64,000 bases of DNA from Microtetraspora fusca. Its GTDB lineage: Bacteria; Actinomycetota; Actinomycetes; Streptosporangiales; Streptosporangiaceae. The notes below the pieces were generated by a model. The model was given only the letters and a program-made list of their open reading frames with translations. It was not told the DNA's origin and searched no databases. Location: NCBI RefSeq assembly GCF_001570365.1, contig NZ_BBYK01000059.1, forward strand, positions 1 through 64,000, read 5' to 3'. A program made the translations under genes and the position numbers. Of the stretch, positions 7,751 to 17,284 are shown piece by piece (the stretch's first letter is position 1; every line of letters begins with the position of its first letter).

Positions 7751-9954
7751 GGGGCCTGCGCCTCCTCGCCGTCACGCCCGGCGGCGGCGCCGGTGCCCGT
7801 GCCCTCGGCCGCGCCCGCGTACGCCGGCGCGCGCCGCTCGACGGCGGTGGAGAACAGCCCGGACGGCGCGACGATGCGCGACTCGACGTACGGCGCCTCG
7901 GCCGTCGGCAGCGGCTCCCGGGCGCGTACGGCCCGCACGCAGACGACGAGGGCGTTGCCGATGACCAGGAGGACGAGCAGCGCGAACATCGCGGCGAGCA
8001 CGCCGTCGATGGTGGAGTTCACGACGACCGTGTGCATCTGGTCGAGGTTCTTCGCCGGTGGGAGGACCTTGCCCGCCGCCAGCGCGTCCGCGTACTTCGC
8101 CCGCTGGGCGAAGAAGCCGATCTTGGGGTCGTCGTGGAAGACCTTCTGCCAGCTCGCGGTCAGCGTCACCGCCGCGTCCCACAGGAGCGGGATAGCGGTG
8201 ACCCACGCCCACCGCAGCTTGCCCGACTTGATCAGAAGCGTGGTGCAGAGGGTCAGCGCGATGGCGGCGAGGAGCTGGTTCGCGATGCCGAACAGCGGGA
8301 AGAGCTGGTTGATCCCGCCCAGCGGGTCACTGACCCCGGCGTAGAGGAAGTAGCCCCAGGCGAGCACGACCAGCGCGCTGGTGCCCCACAAGCCGGGCTT
8401 CCAGCTCACCCGCCCGATCGGCTTCCAGATGTTGCCGAGCGTGTCCTGCAACATGAACCGGCCGACGCGGGTGCCCGCGTCCACGGTGGTCAGGATGAAC
8501 AGCGCCTCGAACATGATCGCGAAGTGGTACCAGAACGCCTTGAACCCCGTCCCGCCGAAGATGCCGGACAGGATCTCCGAGATCCCGACGGCGAGCGTGG
8601 GGGCGCCTCCGGCGCGCGCGATCACGGTCTGCTCCTCGACCGCCGCCGCGGCCGCCCGCAGGTCCTCCGGGGTGATGACGAACCCCAGCTTGCCCACCGC
8701 GGCCGCCGCGCTCTCGGCGGTGGTGCCGAGCAGCCCCGCGGGCGCGTTCATCGCGTAGTACAGGCCGGGTTCGAGGGCGGAGGCGGCGATCAGCGCCATG
8801 ATGGCGACGAACGACTCCATCAGCATCGCGCCGTACCCGATCAGCCGGACCTGCGACTCCTTCTGGATCATCTTCGGCGTGGTGCCCGAGGCGATGAGCG
8901 CGTGGAAGCCCGACAGCGCGCCACAGGCGATCGTGATGAACACGAACGGGAAGAGGGAGCCGGCGAAGACGGGCCCGTTGCCGTCGAGCGCGAAGGACGT
9001 GATCGCCTCGTTCCGCAGGTGCGGGGCCGCGACGAGCACGCCGACGGCGAGCAGCCCGATCGTCCCGACCTTCATGAACGTCGAGAGGTAGTCGCGGGGG
9101 GCGAGCAGCAGCCAGACGGGGAGCACCGACGCGAAGAATCCGTAGACCACCAGGCAGACGACGAGGGTCTGCGGGCTGAGCGTGAACGCGCCGGCCAGCG
9201 GCGAGCCCTCGATCCAGCCGCCGCCCGCGATGGCCAGCAGGAGCAGCGCCACCCCGATCACCGTGGCCTCCATGACCCGGCCGGGACGCAGGACACGCAG
9301 GTAGAGCCCCATGAAAAGCGCGATCGGGATGGTCATCGCGATGGAGAACGTGCCCCAGGGAGACGAGGCGAGGGCGTTCACCACGACCAGGGCGAGCACA
9401 CCGAGCAGGATGATCATGATGGAGAAGACCGCGAGCAGCGCGGCGGCGCCGCCGACCGGGCCCATCTCCTCCCGGACCATCTGGCCGAGGCTCTTGCCGT
9501 CCCGGCGCATCGAGAAGAACAGGGTCACCATGTCCTGGACCGCGCCGGCCAGGATGACACCGACGATGATCCAGATGGTCCCGGGCAGGTAGCCCATCTG
9601 CGCGGCGAGCACCGGGCCGACCAGCGGGCCGGCGCCCGCGATGGCGGCGAAATGGTGGCCGAGCAGCACGCGGCGGTCGGTCGGGTGGAAGTCGACGCCG
9701 TTGTCGAGCCGCTCGGCGGGGGTGGCCCGGCGGTCGTCCACGCCGAGCACCCGGCGGGCGATGAAGCGGGAGTAGAAGCGATACGCGATCGCGTACGAGC
9801 CGAGGGCGGCGGCCACCAGCCAGATGGCCGAGATCTTCTCGCCTCGGGACAGGGCGAGGACGCCCCAGGCCACCGCGCCCACCACCGCGACGGCGGTCCA
9901 CACGAGGACGGATTTGGGCCTGGCTTTCGCGCCACCGGGGCCGATTCTGGACAT
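7747..9954 (-). CDS. cstA: Carbon starvation CstA-family transporter
   Basis: This 735-residue polytopic membrane protein belongs to the CstA/BtsT family, which takes up peptides or pyruvate, often during carbon limitation. Visible family features include AYRFYSRFIARRVLGVDD, the P-T-D-R-R-V-L-L-G-H-H-F-A-A-I-A-G-A-G-P-L-V-G-P block, GTIWIIVGVILAGAVQDM and the late FPLFGIANQLLAAIAL. About 15-18 hydrophobic segments can be seen. The ATG at 9954 is preferred because AGGAGG lies seven bases upstream; a longer frame to 9993 reads through that ribosome site. YbdD is coupled downstream. The actual solute cannot be told from sequence. Confidence 0.92.
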   Translation of the reverse strand: MSRIGPGGAKARPKSVLVWTAVAVVGAVAWGVLALSRGEKISAIWLVAAALGSYAIAYRFYSRFIARRVLGVDDRRATPAERLDNGVDFHPTDRRVLLGHHFAAIAGAGPLVGPVLAAQMGYLPGTIWIIVGVILAGAVQDMVTLFFSMRRDGKSLGQMVREEMGPVGGAAALLAVFSIMIILLGVLALVVVNALASSPWGTFSIAMTIPIALFMGLYLRVLRPGRVMEATVIGVALLLLAIAGGGWIEGSPLAGAFTLSPQTLVVCLVVYGFFASVLPVWLLLAPRDYLSTFMKVGTIGLLAVGVLVAAPHLRNEAITSFALDGNGPVFAGSLFPFVFITIACGALSGFHALIASGTTPKMIQKESQVRLIGYGAMLMESFVAIMALIAASALEPGLYYAMNAPAGLLGTTAESAAAAVGKLGFVITPEDLRAAAAAVEEQTVIARAGGAPTLAVGISEILSGIFGGTGFKAFWYHFAIMFEALFILTTVDAGTRVGRFMLQDTLGNIWKPIGRVSWKPGLWGTSALVVLAWGYFLYAGVSDPLGGINQLFPLFGIANQLLAAIALTLCTTLLIKSGKLRWAWVTAIPLLWDAAVTLTASWQKVFHDDPKIGFFAQRAKYADALAAGKVLPPAKNLDQMHTVVVNSTIDGVLAAMFALLVLLVIGNALVVCVRAVRAREPLPTAEAPYVESRIVAPSGLFSTAVERRAPAYAGAAEGTGTGAAAGRDGEEAQAP

Positions 9955-10174
9955 GGATGATCCTCCTGAAATCAGGGCAGGACTAAACGCCACGGGGATC
10001 GCCGGAAAAGATCGGCTCAGCCTCCCGGGGGTTGAGACGGAGCCGCTTTACCGTGCCGCAGGCCCCCGCAATTGCGGCATTACGGGCGGCGCGCGGCACG
10101 TTCACGATCAGCGCGCATTCTCGCCATACCCGTACCGCGGGGGCAGGGCATGGCCGATCGCGCTGATCGCGTAA
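9955..10174. promoter_or_regulatory. Leader of cstA with a 12-bp palindrome
   Basis: This 220-base gap lies upstream of cstA. It holds CCGCAATTGCGG, a perfect 12-base palindrome at 10066-10077, about 112 bases before the cstA start, plus G/C-rich inverted segments near 10015-10050. The palindrome is a candidate operator. No coding region or known riboswitch is recognisable. Confidence 0.45.
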
Positions 10175-10456
10175 TTAGGGGATGCCGTCGTCGAGCCCGT
10201 CGCGATCAGCCCGGCCGTCACGACCGCCGTGATCACGGCGGGCTTCGGCAGGCCGATCACGTCGCAGCGCGTACGCGGCGGCCATGAACACGACGCTCCC
10301 CGGCACCCAGGCAAGCTGATACCAGAAGAAAAACCGCATTCCGGCCAAATGCGGCGCATCGTGGGGATACCACGGTACCCAGAGGAGCGCCATCACGGGA
10401 AACGCGAGGCAGACGCCGGCGGCGACCCGCCGTGCCGTCCAATGCGGCTTCACCAT
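10175..10456 (-). CDS. DUF3311 family small membrane protein
   Basis: This 93-residue protein has two hydrophobic segments. Its core, F-P-V-M-A-L-L-W-V-P-W-Y and then FFFWYQLAWVPGSVVFMAAAYALRR, is the DUF3311 signature. The family is normally encoded just upstream of, and in the same direction as, a sodium:solute symporter and probably forms a small subunit of it. Here it is divergent from the symporter gene at 10606 instead. The ATG at 10456 has GGAGGG four bases upstream. The hydrophilic tail after residue 70 is rich in Arg/Asp/Gly and unlike the family. Confidence 0.82.
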   Translation of the reverse strand: MVKPHWTARRVAAGVCLAFPVMALLWVPWYPHDAPHLAGMRFFFWYQLAWVPGSVVFMAAAYALRRDRPAEARRDHGGRDGRADRDGLDDGIP

Positions 10457-10605
10457 CGTGCCCTCCGGAATGTTCCGCGGTCTGATGCAGGGTTGCGGAC
10501 ACGGGCGTTCTGGTTTACCCCGTTTTTCGGGGAAATTTCGTGTCAACCAACCGAGGGCTCCGCGCAACTTGAGGGTAATTGCCGGGCTTCTGTGGACGGT
10601 GGCCG

Positions 10606-12168
10606 ATGATCGAGCCGTTGAGTGCGACGACGTTCCTCGCGGTGCTCGGCGGCACCTCACTGCTCGCGGTCGCCGCCCGGAGGTTCCGTCCCCCTCCGGA
10701 GCTGCCCACCCTGGAGAGCTGGGCGCTCGCGGACCGCCGGTTCGGCACGCCGACGACCTGGTTCCTGCTCGGCGGGACGATCTACACGGCCTACACCTTC
10801 GCCGCCGTACCCGGCCTCGTGTACGGCGCCGGCGCGATCGGGTTCTTCGCCCTGCCGTACACGGTGATCGTGTGCCCGCTCGCGTTCGTGCTGCTGCCGC
10901 GGCTCTGGTCGGAGGCCCGCCGCCACGGCCACCTCACCGCCGCCGACGTGGTCCGGCAACGGTACGGATCCCCGGCCCTCGCGCTGGTCGTGGCGGTGAC
11001 CGGGGTGCTGGCCACGATGCCGTACATCGCGCTGCAGCTCGTCGGCATCCGCGCCGTGCTGTCGGCGGGCGGGCTCTACCCGCGCGGCCTGATCGGCGAC
11101 CTCGCGCTGGTCGCCGTGTTCGCGGTGCTCGCCGTGGCCACGTACCGGCACGGCCTGCGCGCCCCGGCGGTGATCTCGCTGATGAAGGGGGTGGCGATCT
11201 TCTGCGCCGCGCTCGCGGTCTCCTTCCTCGTGCTCGACCGGTTCGGCGGGCCGGGCCCGATGTTCGACGGCGCCGAGCGGGCGCCGGCCTCGGGCGCGCT
11301 CCCCCAGGCGTCCCTCAGCCTCGACCCGAGCCTGTTCGCGGTGTACGCCACCCTCGCCCTGGGCTCGGCGCTCGCGCTGCTGCTCTACCCGCACGTGCTG
11401 ACCCCCACGTTCGCCGCGGCGAGCGCCGACACGCTGCGCCGCGCGTCCATCGCGCTGCCCGCCTGGACGGCGGTGCTCGCGGTGTTCGCCCTGCTCGGCG
11501 TCGCCGCGCTGGCGTCCGGCGTGCAGGTCCCACCCGGCAGCGCGGAGGCGGCCGTCCCGCTGCTGGTCAAGGAGCTGATGCCGGCGGCCCTGACCGGCCT
11601 CGTCTTCGGCGCGCTCGCGGTGGGCGCGCTGGTCCCCGCCGCGGTCATGTCGGTCGCCGTGGCGACCACGTTCGTCCGCAACATCTACGTCGAGTGTTTC
11701 CATCCGACCGCCACTCCGAAGCACCAGAGGCGGGTCGCGCAACTCGTCTCGCTCACCGCGAAGATCGGCGCGGCCGTCTTCGTGTTCGGGCTGCGCGATC
11801 AGGACGCCATCAACCTGCAACTGCTCGGCGGGGTCTGGATCCTGCAGACCTTCCCCGCCGTCGCCCTCGGCCTGTTCACCCGGCGGTTCCACCGGCGGGC
11901 GCTGCTGGCCGGATGGGGCGCCGGCATGGCGGCGGGCACGCTCATGGTCGTCTACAGCGGCTTCTCGTCGCTGGTGCCCGTCGGCCTGGGCGGCCAGGGG
12001 GTGCAGGCGTACGCGGCGGTGGTGGCGCTGGCGCTGAACCTCGCCGTCGTGGTGACCCTGACGCCGCTGCTCAACCGGACGTGCGCGGCCGGACCGCCTC
12101 CGGGACGCGGCGCGCAGGCCCCCGTACCGCCCGTCTCCGTTCCGCCCTCCTCGGGGCCGGCCCGGTGA
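10606..12168 (+). CDS. Sodium:solute symporter family transporter
   Basis: The protein has 520 residues and about 12-13 membrane segments and belongs to the SSS (SLC5-like) family. Matching segments include W-A-L-A-D-R-R-F-G-T-P-T-T-W-F-L-L-G-G-T near residue 40, PYIALQLVGIRAVLSAGG, and ALLLYPHVLTPTFAAASADTLRRA. It resembles MctP-type monocarboxylate permeases, and the divergent DUF3311 gene supports that. Substrate is likely a small carboxylate, by family only. No strong ribosome site precedes the ATG at 10606. The sigma-factor gene begins inside its stop codon (GTGA). Confidence 0.85.
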   Translation: MIEPLSATTFLAVLGGTSLLAVAARRFRPPPELPTLESWALADRRFGTPTTWFLLGGTIYTAYTFAAVPGLVYGAGAIGFFALPYTVIVCPLAFVLLPRLWSEARRHGHLTAADVVRQRYGSPALALVVAVTGVLATMPYIALQLVGIRAVLSAGGLYPRGLIGDLALVAVFAVLAVATYRHGLRAPAVISLMKGVAIFCAALAVSFLVLDRFGGPGPMFDGAERAPASGALPQASLSLDPSLFAVYATLALGSALALLLYPHVLTPTFAAASADTLRRASIALPAWTAVLAVFALLGVAALASGVQVPPGSAEAAVPLLVKELMPAALTGLVFGALAVGALVPAAVMSVAVATTFVRNIYVECFHPTATPKHQRRVAQLVSLTAKIGAAVFVFGLRDQDAINLQLLGGVWILQTFPAVALGLFTRRFHRRALLAGWGAGMAAGTLMVVYSGFSSLVPVGLGGQGVQAYAAVVALALNLAVVVTLTPLLNRTCAAGPPPGRGAQAPVPPVSVPPSSGPAR

Positions 12169-12809
12169 GCGGGACAGGGCCGGCGACCCGGCCGCGTACG
12201 CCCCTGGACCTCGACACCGCGCGCAGCGGTGAGGACCCTGCGGCCGCGCCGCCCGGAACGGCCGGGGACGCCGCACCGGTCTCACCGGGTGTGGACGGCG
12301 CGACCCCCGGCGCGCCGTACGGGTCGGACCGCGAGACGGCCGTGACGCGGCTGTTCGAGTCGCACTACACCGGCCTGCTGCGCCTCGCCGTGCTCCTCGG
12401 CGCCGACGACGCCGAGGACATCGTCGCCGAGGCGTTCTGCGAGCTGCACCGCCGCTGGAACCGGCTGCGCACCGCCGACGCCGCCCTGCCGTACCTGCGG
12501 TCCGTGGTCTGCAACCTCACCCGGATGCGACTGCGTCATCTCCAGGTCGTCCGCAGACACACGGAATGGAGCACCGACCTGGAGCGGTCGGCCGAGAGCG
12601 TCGCCCTGCTGCGCGACGACCAGAAGGCGCTCATCGACGCCCTGATGCGGCTTTCGGCCCGGCAGCGCGAGGCGCTGGTCCTGCGCTACTGGCTCGGCCT
12701 GCGGGAGAGCGACATCGCGGCGGCAATGAGCATCTCCTGCGGCGCGGTCAAGGCGCACACGAACCGCGGCATGTCCGCACTCACCAAGATCCTGGAGGAA
12801 CGACGATGA
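12165..12809 (+). CDS. ECF-type RNA polymerase sigma factor
   Basis: This 214-residue protein has region 2 at about 63-125 (LFESHYTGLLRLAVLLGA, then DAEDIVAEAFCELHRRW) and region 4 at about 152-210 (LSARQREALVLRYWLGL and the helix-turn-helix around SCGAVKAHTNRGMSAL). A 55-residue Pro/Ala/Gly-rich stretch precedes region 2, so the true start may be later; the GTG at 12165 is favoured because it overlaps the transporter stop. The following gene encodes a one-pass membrane protein and is coupled by ATGA, the usual sigma/anti-sigma layout. Its regulon cannot be read from here. Confidence 0.88.
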   Translation: MSGTGPATRPRTPLDLDTARSGEDPAAAPPGTAGDAAPVSPGVDGATPGAPYGSDRETAVTRLFESHYTGLLRLAVLLGADDAEDIVAEAFCELHRRWNRLRTADAALPYLRSVVCNLTRMRLRHLQVVRRHTEWSTDLERSAESVALLRDDQKALIDALMRLSARQREALVLRYWLGLRESDIAAAMSISCGAVKAHTNRGMSALTKILEERR

Positions 12810-13066
12810 GCACCGGCCCGGCCGGCACCGAGGACCAGTTGCGCGAGGTCCTCGAAACGCTCGCCACCGGGGTGCGGCCGGCCCCGGACGCCTACCGGCG
12901 GGTCCAGCGCGAGTGGCGGCGCCGCGAGCGCAGGCGCCGCCTCGTGCTGGCCGTCCTGGTGGTGCTGGTGTTCACGCTCGCCGACGCCGCGGGGCTGTGG
13001 GCGCTCAACCAGGCCCGCAACCAGCCGCACATCGTCTTCAACACCCCGGCCTCCCCCCACCCGTGA
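12806..13066 (+). CDS. Small membrane protein, possible anti-sigma partner
   Basis: This 86-residue protein has a charged cytoplasmic N-terminal half (QLREVLETLATGVRPAPDAYRRVQREWRRRERRRR), one membrane helix at about 46-66 and a short outer tail. Its start overlaps the sigma-factor stop (ATGA) and has GGAGG seven bases upstream, so the two proteins are made together. The position and topology suggest it holds or modulates the sigma factor, but the usual zinc anti-sigma HxxxCxxC motif is absent, so this is inference. No close family is recognised. Confidence 0.75.
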   Translation: MSTGPAGTEDQLREVLETLATGVRPAPDAYRRVQREWRRRERRRRLVLAVLVVLVFTLADAAGLWALNQARNQPHIVFNTPASPHP

Positions 13067-13078
13067 ACGCCGGGGTGA

Positions 13079-13849
13079 TCACGGCGCGTCGAGGAACTCC
13101 TCGATCATCGAGGTCAGCCACTCGGCGCGATGGACGAGCGTCACGTGCGTGGTGCCGGGCAGCACGGCCAGCCGGGAGCTCGGCAGGCCGGCCATGTCGC
13201 CCACCACGCCGCCGCCGAGCAGCCGGAACATCTCGACGGTGTGCTCGGGGCGGACGATGTCGGAGTCGCCGATGATCAGGAAGGTCGGCTTGCCGAGGTC
13301 CCTGACCGTCTCGGCCGGCCACTCGGGCAGGTCGCAATCCATGTTCTTGATCTTCTTGATCAGCGTCGGCCAGTCCTCGGGCCGGGGGGCGACCCTGGCG
13401 TACGCCTCCTCGAACGGCGAGCCCGCGAGGTGCTCGGGCCGCAGGCCCTCGATTCCGCCGAGGACGCCGGGGTGGAGGCCGTCCCGGTTGTGGGCGATCG
13501 ACGCGAGGACCAGCTTGCGCACCAGTTCGGGGTGGTCGACGGCCATCTGGAACGCGACCGCCGAGCCGCTGCTGTAGCCGAAGACGTCCGCGTCCGCGAC
13601 GCCGATGTGCTTCAGCAGCGCGGCGGTGTCGTCGGCCCAGTTCCGGACGCTCAGCGGGCGGTCGATGTCGGCGGTGTGCCCGTGCGCCTGCTGCTCGACC
13701 GCGATCACCTGCCGGGACTTCGCCAGCGTCGGGATGATCCGCCCGAAGTCGACGTCGACGGTGGACAGGTTGCCGTGCAACAGGACCAGCGGCCTGCCCT
13801 CGCCGTGGACCTCGTAGTACATGTCGAGACCGTTGATCGGTGCGTACAT
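13079..13849 (-). CDS. Alpha/beta fold hydrolase
   Basis: This 256-residue single-domain hydrolase starts with [18 protein letters not shown], typical of the epoxide-hydrolase/haloperoxidase-like branch. The oxyanion motif is LLHGNLS at about 24-29, the nucleophile elbow is G-Y-S-S-G with S93, the acid is in [12 protein letters not shown], and the histidine is in PGTTHVTL. All three catalytic positions are present. The natural substrate is unknown. It converges with the sigma/membrane-protein pair and lies alone. Confidence 0.87.
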   Translation of the reverse strand: MYAPINGLDMYYEVHGEGRPLVLLHGNLSTVDVDFGRIIPTLAKSRQVIAVEQQAHGHTADIDRPLSVRNWADDTAALLKHIGVADADVFGYSSGSAVAFQMAVDHPELVRKLVLASIAHNRDGLHPGVLGGIEGLRPEHLAGSPFEEAYARVAPRPEDWPTLIKKIKNMDCDLPEWPAETVRDLGKPTFLIIGDSDIVRPEHTVEMFRLLGGGVVGDMAGLPSSRLAVLPGTTHVTLVHRAEWLTSMIEEFLDAP

Positions 13850-14051
13850 CCGTGGATCTCCTGCTCTGGACGGGAGTGGCGTGGCCGGGGAGCGGTCCCC
13901 CGGCCTCCGGACGGGTCGGTTCCCAGCTCGATCCCTTCACCGTTTCGGTGAAACCCAGTCTGCTGAAACCACGCCGTCCGCGCACCCGTCTTCCACCCCC
14001 GAACGGCCCCCGGGCGCGGACGGCGCGCGGCCCTCCGCGCCTGGGCGTCCG

Positions 14052-15272
14052 TCAGCGCCAGAACCTCACCTCGGGATAGCGCCGGGACGGGCGGTCGAGC
14101 AGCGGCTGCGGCCGCCCGCGAAGGTGCTGGTCGAAGAAGGCGGCGACATACTGACGGGTGATCTCCACCGCACGGGCGCCCTTCAACGGGGTTCCGAGGT
14201 CGACGCCTCCCTGCTCCAGGAGAAGGGGATAGTCGGTGAAGGACGCGTGGTCCGCGCCCTCGAAGGTGAGCCAGCGCTTCCAGCCCGTCATGCGCTCGAA
14301 GTCGCGGTCCCACGTCGGGTCCTCGCCGGGCGAGGTCTCACTCGCGCCCAGCACGAGGAACGGCCGGGAGAGCCCCTTCTCCGGGATCGGGACGAAGAAC
14401 GTGCCGTCCATGTTGATCCCCGCGCGTACGCGGGAGTCGTTGACCATGGTCCAGGACGTACTGGCGCCGCCCATCGAGTGCCCCGCCATGCCGATCCGGG
14501 AGCGGTCGATCAGCTCGCTCCCCTTCCAGACGGGATGGCGTCCGGTCAGCCGGTCGAGCACGAAGGAGACGTCCGCCTGCCGGCTCTTGGCGGTCTTCGC
14601 ACCGGACCCCAGGGGGTCCGCGGACGCGCCGGGGCAGGCCACGCAGGTCGCGGTACGGCCGTCCGGAAGGCTCGTGCCGTACGACTCGTAGGTGTGGTCG
14701 ATCCCCGCGACGACGTACCCCCGGCTGGCCAGGTCCTCGGCCAGGATCGTGAGCGACGAGCGGGGCATGGTGAACCCGGGTGACAACACCACGAGGGGAA
14801 GGCCGTTCCTGCGGCCGGTGGGCGCGGCGTCGGCGATCGCGTTCGTGCGGGTACGGCTCAGCACGTCGCCGGGCATGCCGGTGACCCCCTGCTCCTTCAG
14901 CAGCAGCCTCGACTCCTCGGCGGTCATGTACGGCGCCCGCTGCCCGCCGGACGGCTTCGCCGGGTACCACAGCGAGACCATGAGCTCGCGCTTCTTCACC
15001 GACGGCACCCACGGGTCCGGGCGGGAGCCGTCCACCAGGTGCAGTGTTGTCGTGCCGACCCGGTGCGGGCCGGTCGGCCGGGGCAGGACCGGGTCCTGGG
15101 CGGCGGGCGGGGTCGGGGACGGGCTCGGCCCGGGGGTGGACGCCGGGGTCGCGGAGGGCACGGAGGGGGCCGGCTCGGCGGCGCCGGCCGCCGTCGCGGA
15201 CATCGCGAGCGCGAACGACGCGACGCCGGCGGCGAGCGCGCCACGGATGATCGTCTTTGACATGACCATCAT
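14052..15272 (-). CDS. Secreted alpha/beta hydrolase, PAF-acetylhydrolase/lipase-like
   Basis: This 406-residue protein begins with a signal peptide (IIRGALAAGVASFALAMSATAAGAA) followed by a Pro/Ser/Thr-rich linker, so it is exported. The catalytic core resembles platelet-activating-factor acetylhydrolase and dienelactone-hydrolase-like esterases. It shows LVVLSPGF with the oxyanion region, GIDHTYES, the elbow AGHSMGGAS with the serine, LVLGASE, and the histidine in EGADHASFTD. Length is close to the actinomycete secreted lipase group. Three in-frame ATGs lie within four codons, so the exact start is uncertain by three residues. It is likely an extracellular esterase. Confidence 0.85.
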   Translation of the reverse strand: MMVMSKTIIRGALAAGVASFALAMSATAAGAAEPAPSVPSATPASTPGPSPSPTPPAAQDPVLPRPTGPHRVGTTTLHLVDGSRPDPWVPSVKKRELMVSLWYPAKPSGGQRAPYMTAEESRLLLKEQGVTGMPGDVLSRTRTNAIADAAPTGRRNGLPLVVLSPGFTMPRSSLTILAEDLASRGYVVAGIDHTYESYGTSLPDGRTATCVACPGASADPLGSGAKTAKSRQADVSFVLDRLTGRHPVWKGSELIDRSRIGMAGHSMGGASTSWTMVNDSRVRAGINMDGTFFVPIPEKGLSRPFLVLGASETSPGEDPTWDRDFERMTGWKRWLTFEGADHASFTDYPLLLEQGGVDLGTPLKGARAVEITRQYVAAFFDQHLRGRPQPLLDRPSRRYPEVRFWR

Positions 15273-15447
15273 GCTTCCGGCATCCGGACGCGATCACCTC
15301 GGCACCAGGATCCATTCGCGGGTCCGACTTTCGGATCAGGCCGCAGGTCGTGACTACGCCCGGAATCGGACCGGCGACGCGTCCGAAGACCACAGTGCGC
15401 GGTCCGCTCGTCGCCGCGGTCCGCTCGTCGCCGCGGGCCGGAAGGCG

Positions 15448-16332
15448 TCAGCGGCGACCGGCTCCGTCGGTCCTGGCCTCGATCGCGTGAAGCACGGCCA
15501 CCATGTCGGAGCCGCCGTACCCAAGGGCCACGGTCTCGCCGAAGAGCGCGTGGCAGACGTCCAGGAGCGGCGAGGCCAGCTCGCGCTCGCGCGCCGCCTC
15601 GGCGATCAGCCGGTTGTTCTTCAGCACGTCCAGGGCGGCGGCCTGGACGGCGAAGTCGCGATCCATCAGCTTGGGGGCCTTCATCCGGGACACGCCGCTC
15701 GCCATCGGTCCGGCGTCGAGCACGTCCAGGAACTGCCGCCGGTCCAGGCCGTGCCGGTCGGCGAAGTGGAACGCCTCGGTGAGGCCGGTGACCATGGTGA
15801 TCAGGAACAGGTTCACCGAGAGCTTCATCACGAGGGCGTTCGGGACCGGTCCGCAGACGAACGACTCATGGCACATCGGCCCGAGCAGCGGGCGCACCTC
15901 CTCCACGGCCGCCTGTTCCCCGGCCAGCATCGCCACCAGCCGTCCGGTCTCCGCGGGCTGCCGGGAGCCGGAGACGGGGGCTTCGACGTAGCCGCCGCCC
16001 GCCGCGCGGATGTCGGCGTCGAGGTCGCGCGAGTAGCCGGGAGACGTCGTCCCCATGTGGACGATCGTGCGCCCGGCGACGTTCGCCGCGAAGCCGGGCG
16101 TGCCGCGGCCGAGGACGGCGTCCATGGCGGCGCCGTCGGCCAGCATGAGGAACACGACGCGGGCCCGCGCGAAGACCTCGGCGGGGCTCGCCGCCACCGC
16201 CGCGCCCGCGGCCCGCAGTGGCTCGGCCCGTGCGGCGGTGCGGTTCCAGACCACGATCTTCGTATCGGACCGGGCGAGATTGAGCGCCATCGGCAGTCCC
16301 ATGACGCCGAGGCCGATGAAACCCACGTCCAC
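15448..16332 (-). CDS. NAD(P)-dependent oxidoreductase, 3-hydroxyisobutyrate dehydrogenase-like
   Basis: This 294-residue protein has the complete beta-hydroxyacid dehydrogenase pattern: the nucleotide-binding [18 protein letters not shown] at the N terminus, the substrate motif [14 protein letters not shown], the catalytic-lysine region [13 protein letters not shown], and a C-terminal helical domain. The GTG at 16332 is chosen so the Rossmann strand starts the protein; upstream codons would run across the TetR operators. It is divergent from a TetR-family regulator, with two strong palindromes between them. The oxidised substrate is unknown. Confidence 0.88.
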   Translation of the reverse strand: MDVGFIGLGVMGLPMALNLARSDTKIVVWNRTAARAEPLRAAGAAVAASPAEVFARARVVFLMLADGAAMDAVLGRGTPGFAANVAGRTIVHMGTTSPGYSRDLDADIRAAGGGYVEAPVSGSRQPAETGRLVAMLAGEQAAVEEVRPLLGPMCHESFVCGPVPNALVMKLSVNLFLITMVTGLTEAFHFADRHGLDRRQFLDVLDAGPMASGVSRMKAPKLMDRDFAVQAAALDVLKNNRLIAEAARERELASPLLDVCHALFGETVALGYGGSDMVAVLHAIEARTDGAGRR

Positions 16333-16384
16333 ACCACACCGCCTTCTCGCCGGCGAGCCCGGGATCGGCGTCGCCGTCCCACGA

Positions 16385-16427
16385 CTATGACAGTCGTCAT
16401 AGTACGGCGTGTATGACAATCGTCATA
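16385..16427. promoter_or_regulatory. Tandem TetR operators
   Basis: Two matching dyads lie between the dehydrogenase and TetR genes: CTATGAC-AGTC-GTCATAG (16385-16402) and TATGAC-AATC-GTCATA (16412-16427). Arms are perfect at 7 and 6 bases with 4-base spacers, and the centres are 26 bases apart. This is the classic arrangement for autoregulation by a TetR dimer that also represses its divergent neighbour. Confidence 0.82.
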
Positions 16428-16496
16428 GTGGGTTCGTGTCGTCATACGGAGTCGTACGGCGAGCGGACGGGTCGGCGCGTGGAGCGGAGGTCGGGA

Positions 16497-17123
16497 ATGG
16501 CGGTTTCCGAGCGGGATGGGCGGGACGAGCGGGGCGAGCGCGGGCCGCGCGAGCGGATGGTCTTCAGCGCGGCCCAGCTCATCCGGCGCGGCGGGGTCGC
16601 CGCGGCCGGGATGCGCGACGTCGCCGCGCACGCGAGCGCACCCCGGGGGTCACTCCAGCACTACTTCCCCGGAGGCAAGGAGCAGCTCGTCAACGAGGCC
16701 GTGGACTGGGCCGGACGCTACGCCGGCGACCGCGTCGGGAGGTTCCTGGCGGCGATGCCCGAGCCGTCGCCGAGCGGGCTGTTCGCCGCGATGGCGCAGC
16801 AGTGGATCGACGAGTACGAGACCGCCGGGTTCGCCGGGGGCTGCCCGGTCGCCGCGGCGATGGTGGACTGCGCGGAGAGCGCCGAGTCCACCAGGAGCGC
16901 GGCCGCCGCCGCGTTCGACCGCTGGGCCGGCTCGGTGGCCGAAGCGCTGCGCGGGATGGGTGTGCCCCCGGAGCGGGCCGCCTCGCTCGCGACACTCATG
17001 ATCAGTGCGCTGGAGGGAGCGATCCTGATCGCCCGCTCCGAGCGGGACGTACGCGCCCTCACCACCGTGGTACGCGAGCTCGCCCCGCTCCTGGACGGCT
17101 CCGCCGCCCCACCACCCGCGTGA
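16497..17123 (+). CDS. TetR-family regulator, LmrA/YxaF type
   Basis: This 208-residue repressor has the DNA-binding helices near the N terminus: FSAAQLIRRGGVAAAGMRDVAAHASAPRGSLQHYFPGGKEQL. The PRGSLxHxFPGGKEQL form and the C-terminal YETAGFAGGCPVAAAMVD segment point to the LmrA/YxaF subgroup, which senses flavonoid- or drug-like ligands. The ATG at 16497 has GCGGAGG upstream; an earlier in-frame ATG at 16413 lies within the operator and lacks a ribosome site. It most likely represses itself and the dehydrogenase at 15448-16332 through the dyads at 16385-16427. Confidence 0.88.
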   Translation: MAVSERDGRDERGERGPRERMVFSAAQLIRRGGVAAAGMRDVAAHASAPRGSLQHYFPGGKEQLVNEAVDWAGRYAGDRVGRFLAAMPEPSPSGLFAAMAQQWIDEYETAGFAGGCPVAAAMVDCAESAESTRSAAAAAFDRWAGSVAEALRGMGVPPERAASLATLMISALEGAILIARSERDVRALTTVVRELAPLLDGSAAPPPA

Positions 17124-17284
17124 CGGCCCGTGCCGCGCGAGAGACCCACGCCGTCCGCCAGGGCTCCCGCCTCCGTGGCCGATGCGTGCGCCGATCGCGC
17201 GCGCGGCCGGAGAGACGCTGGGGGCGGCGGTCGCGCAGCGGGTCGACCTCCCCTTCGGCGTGGTGCCGCGCCCGCTGCACCGGG

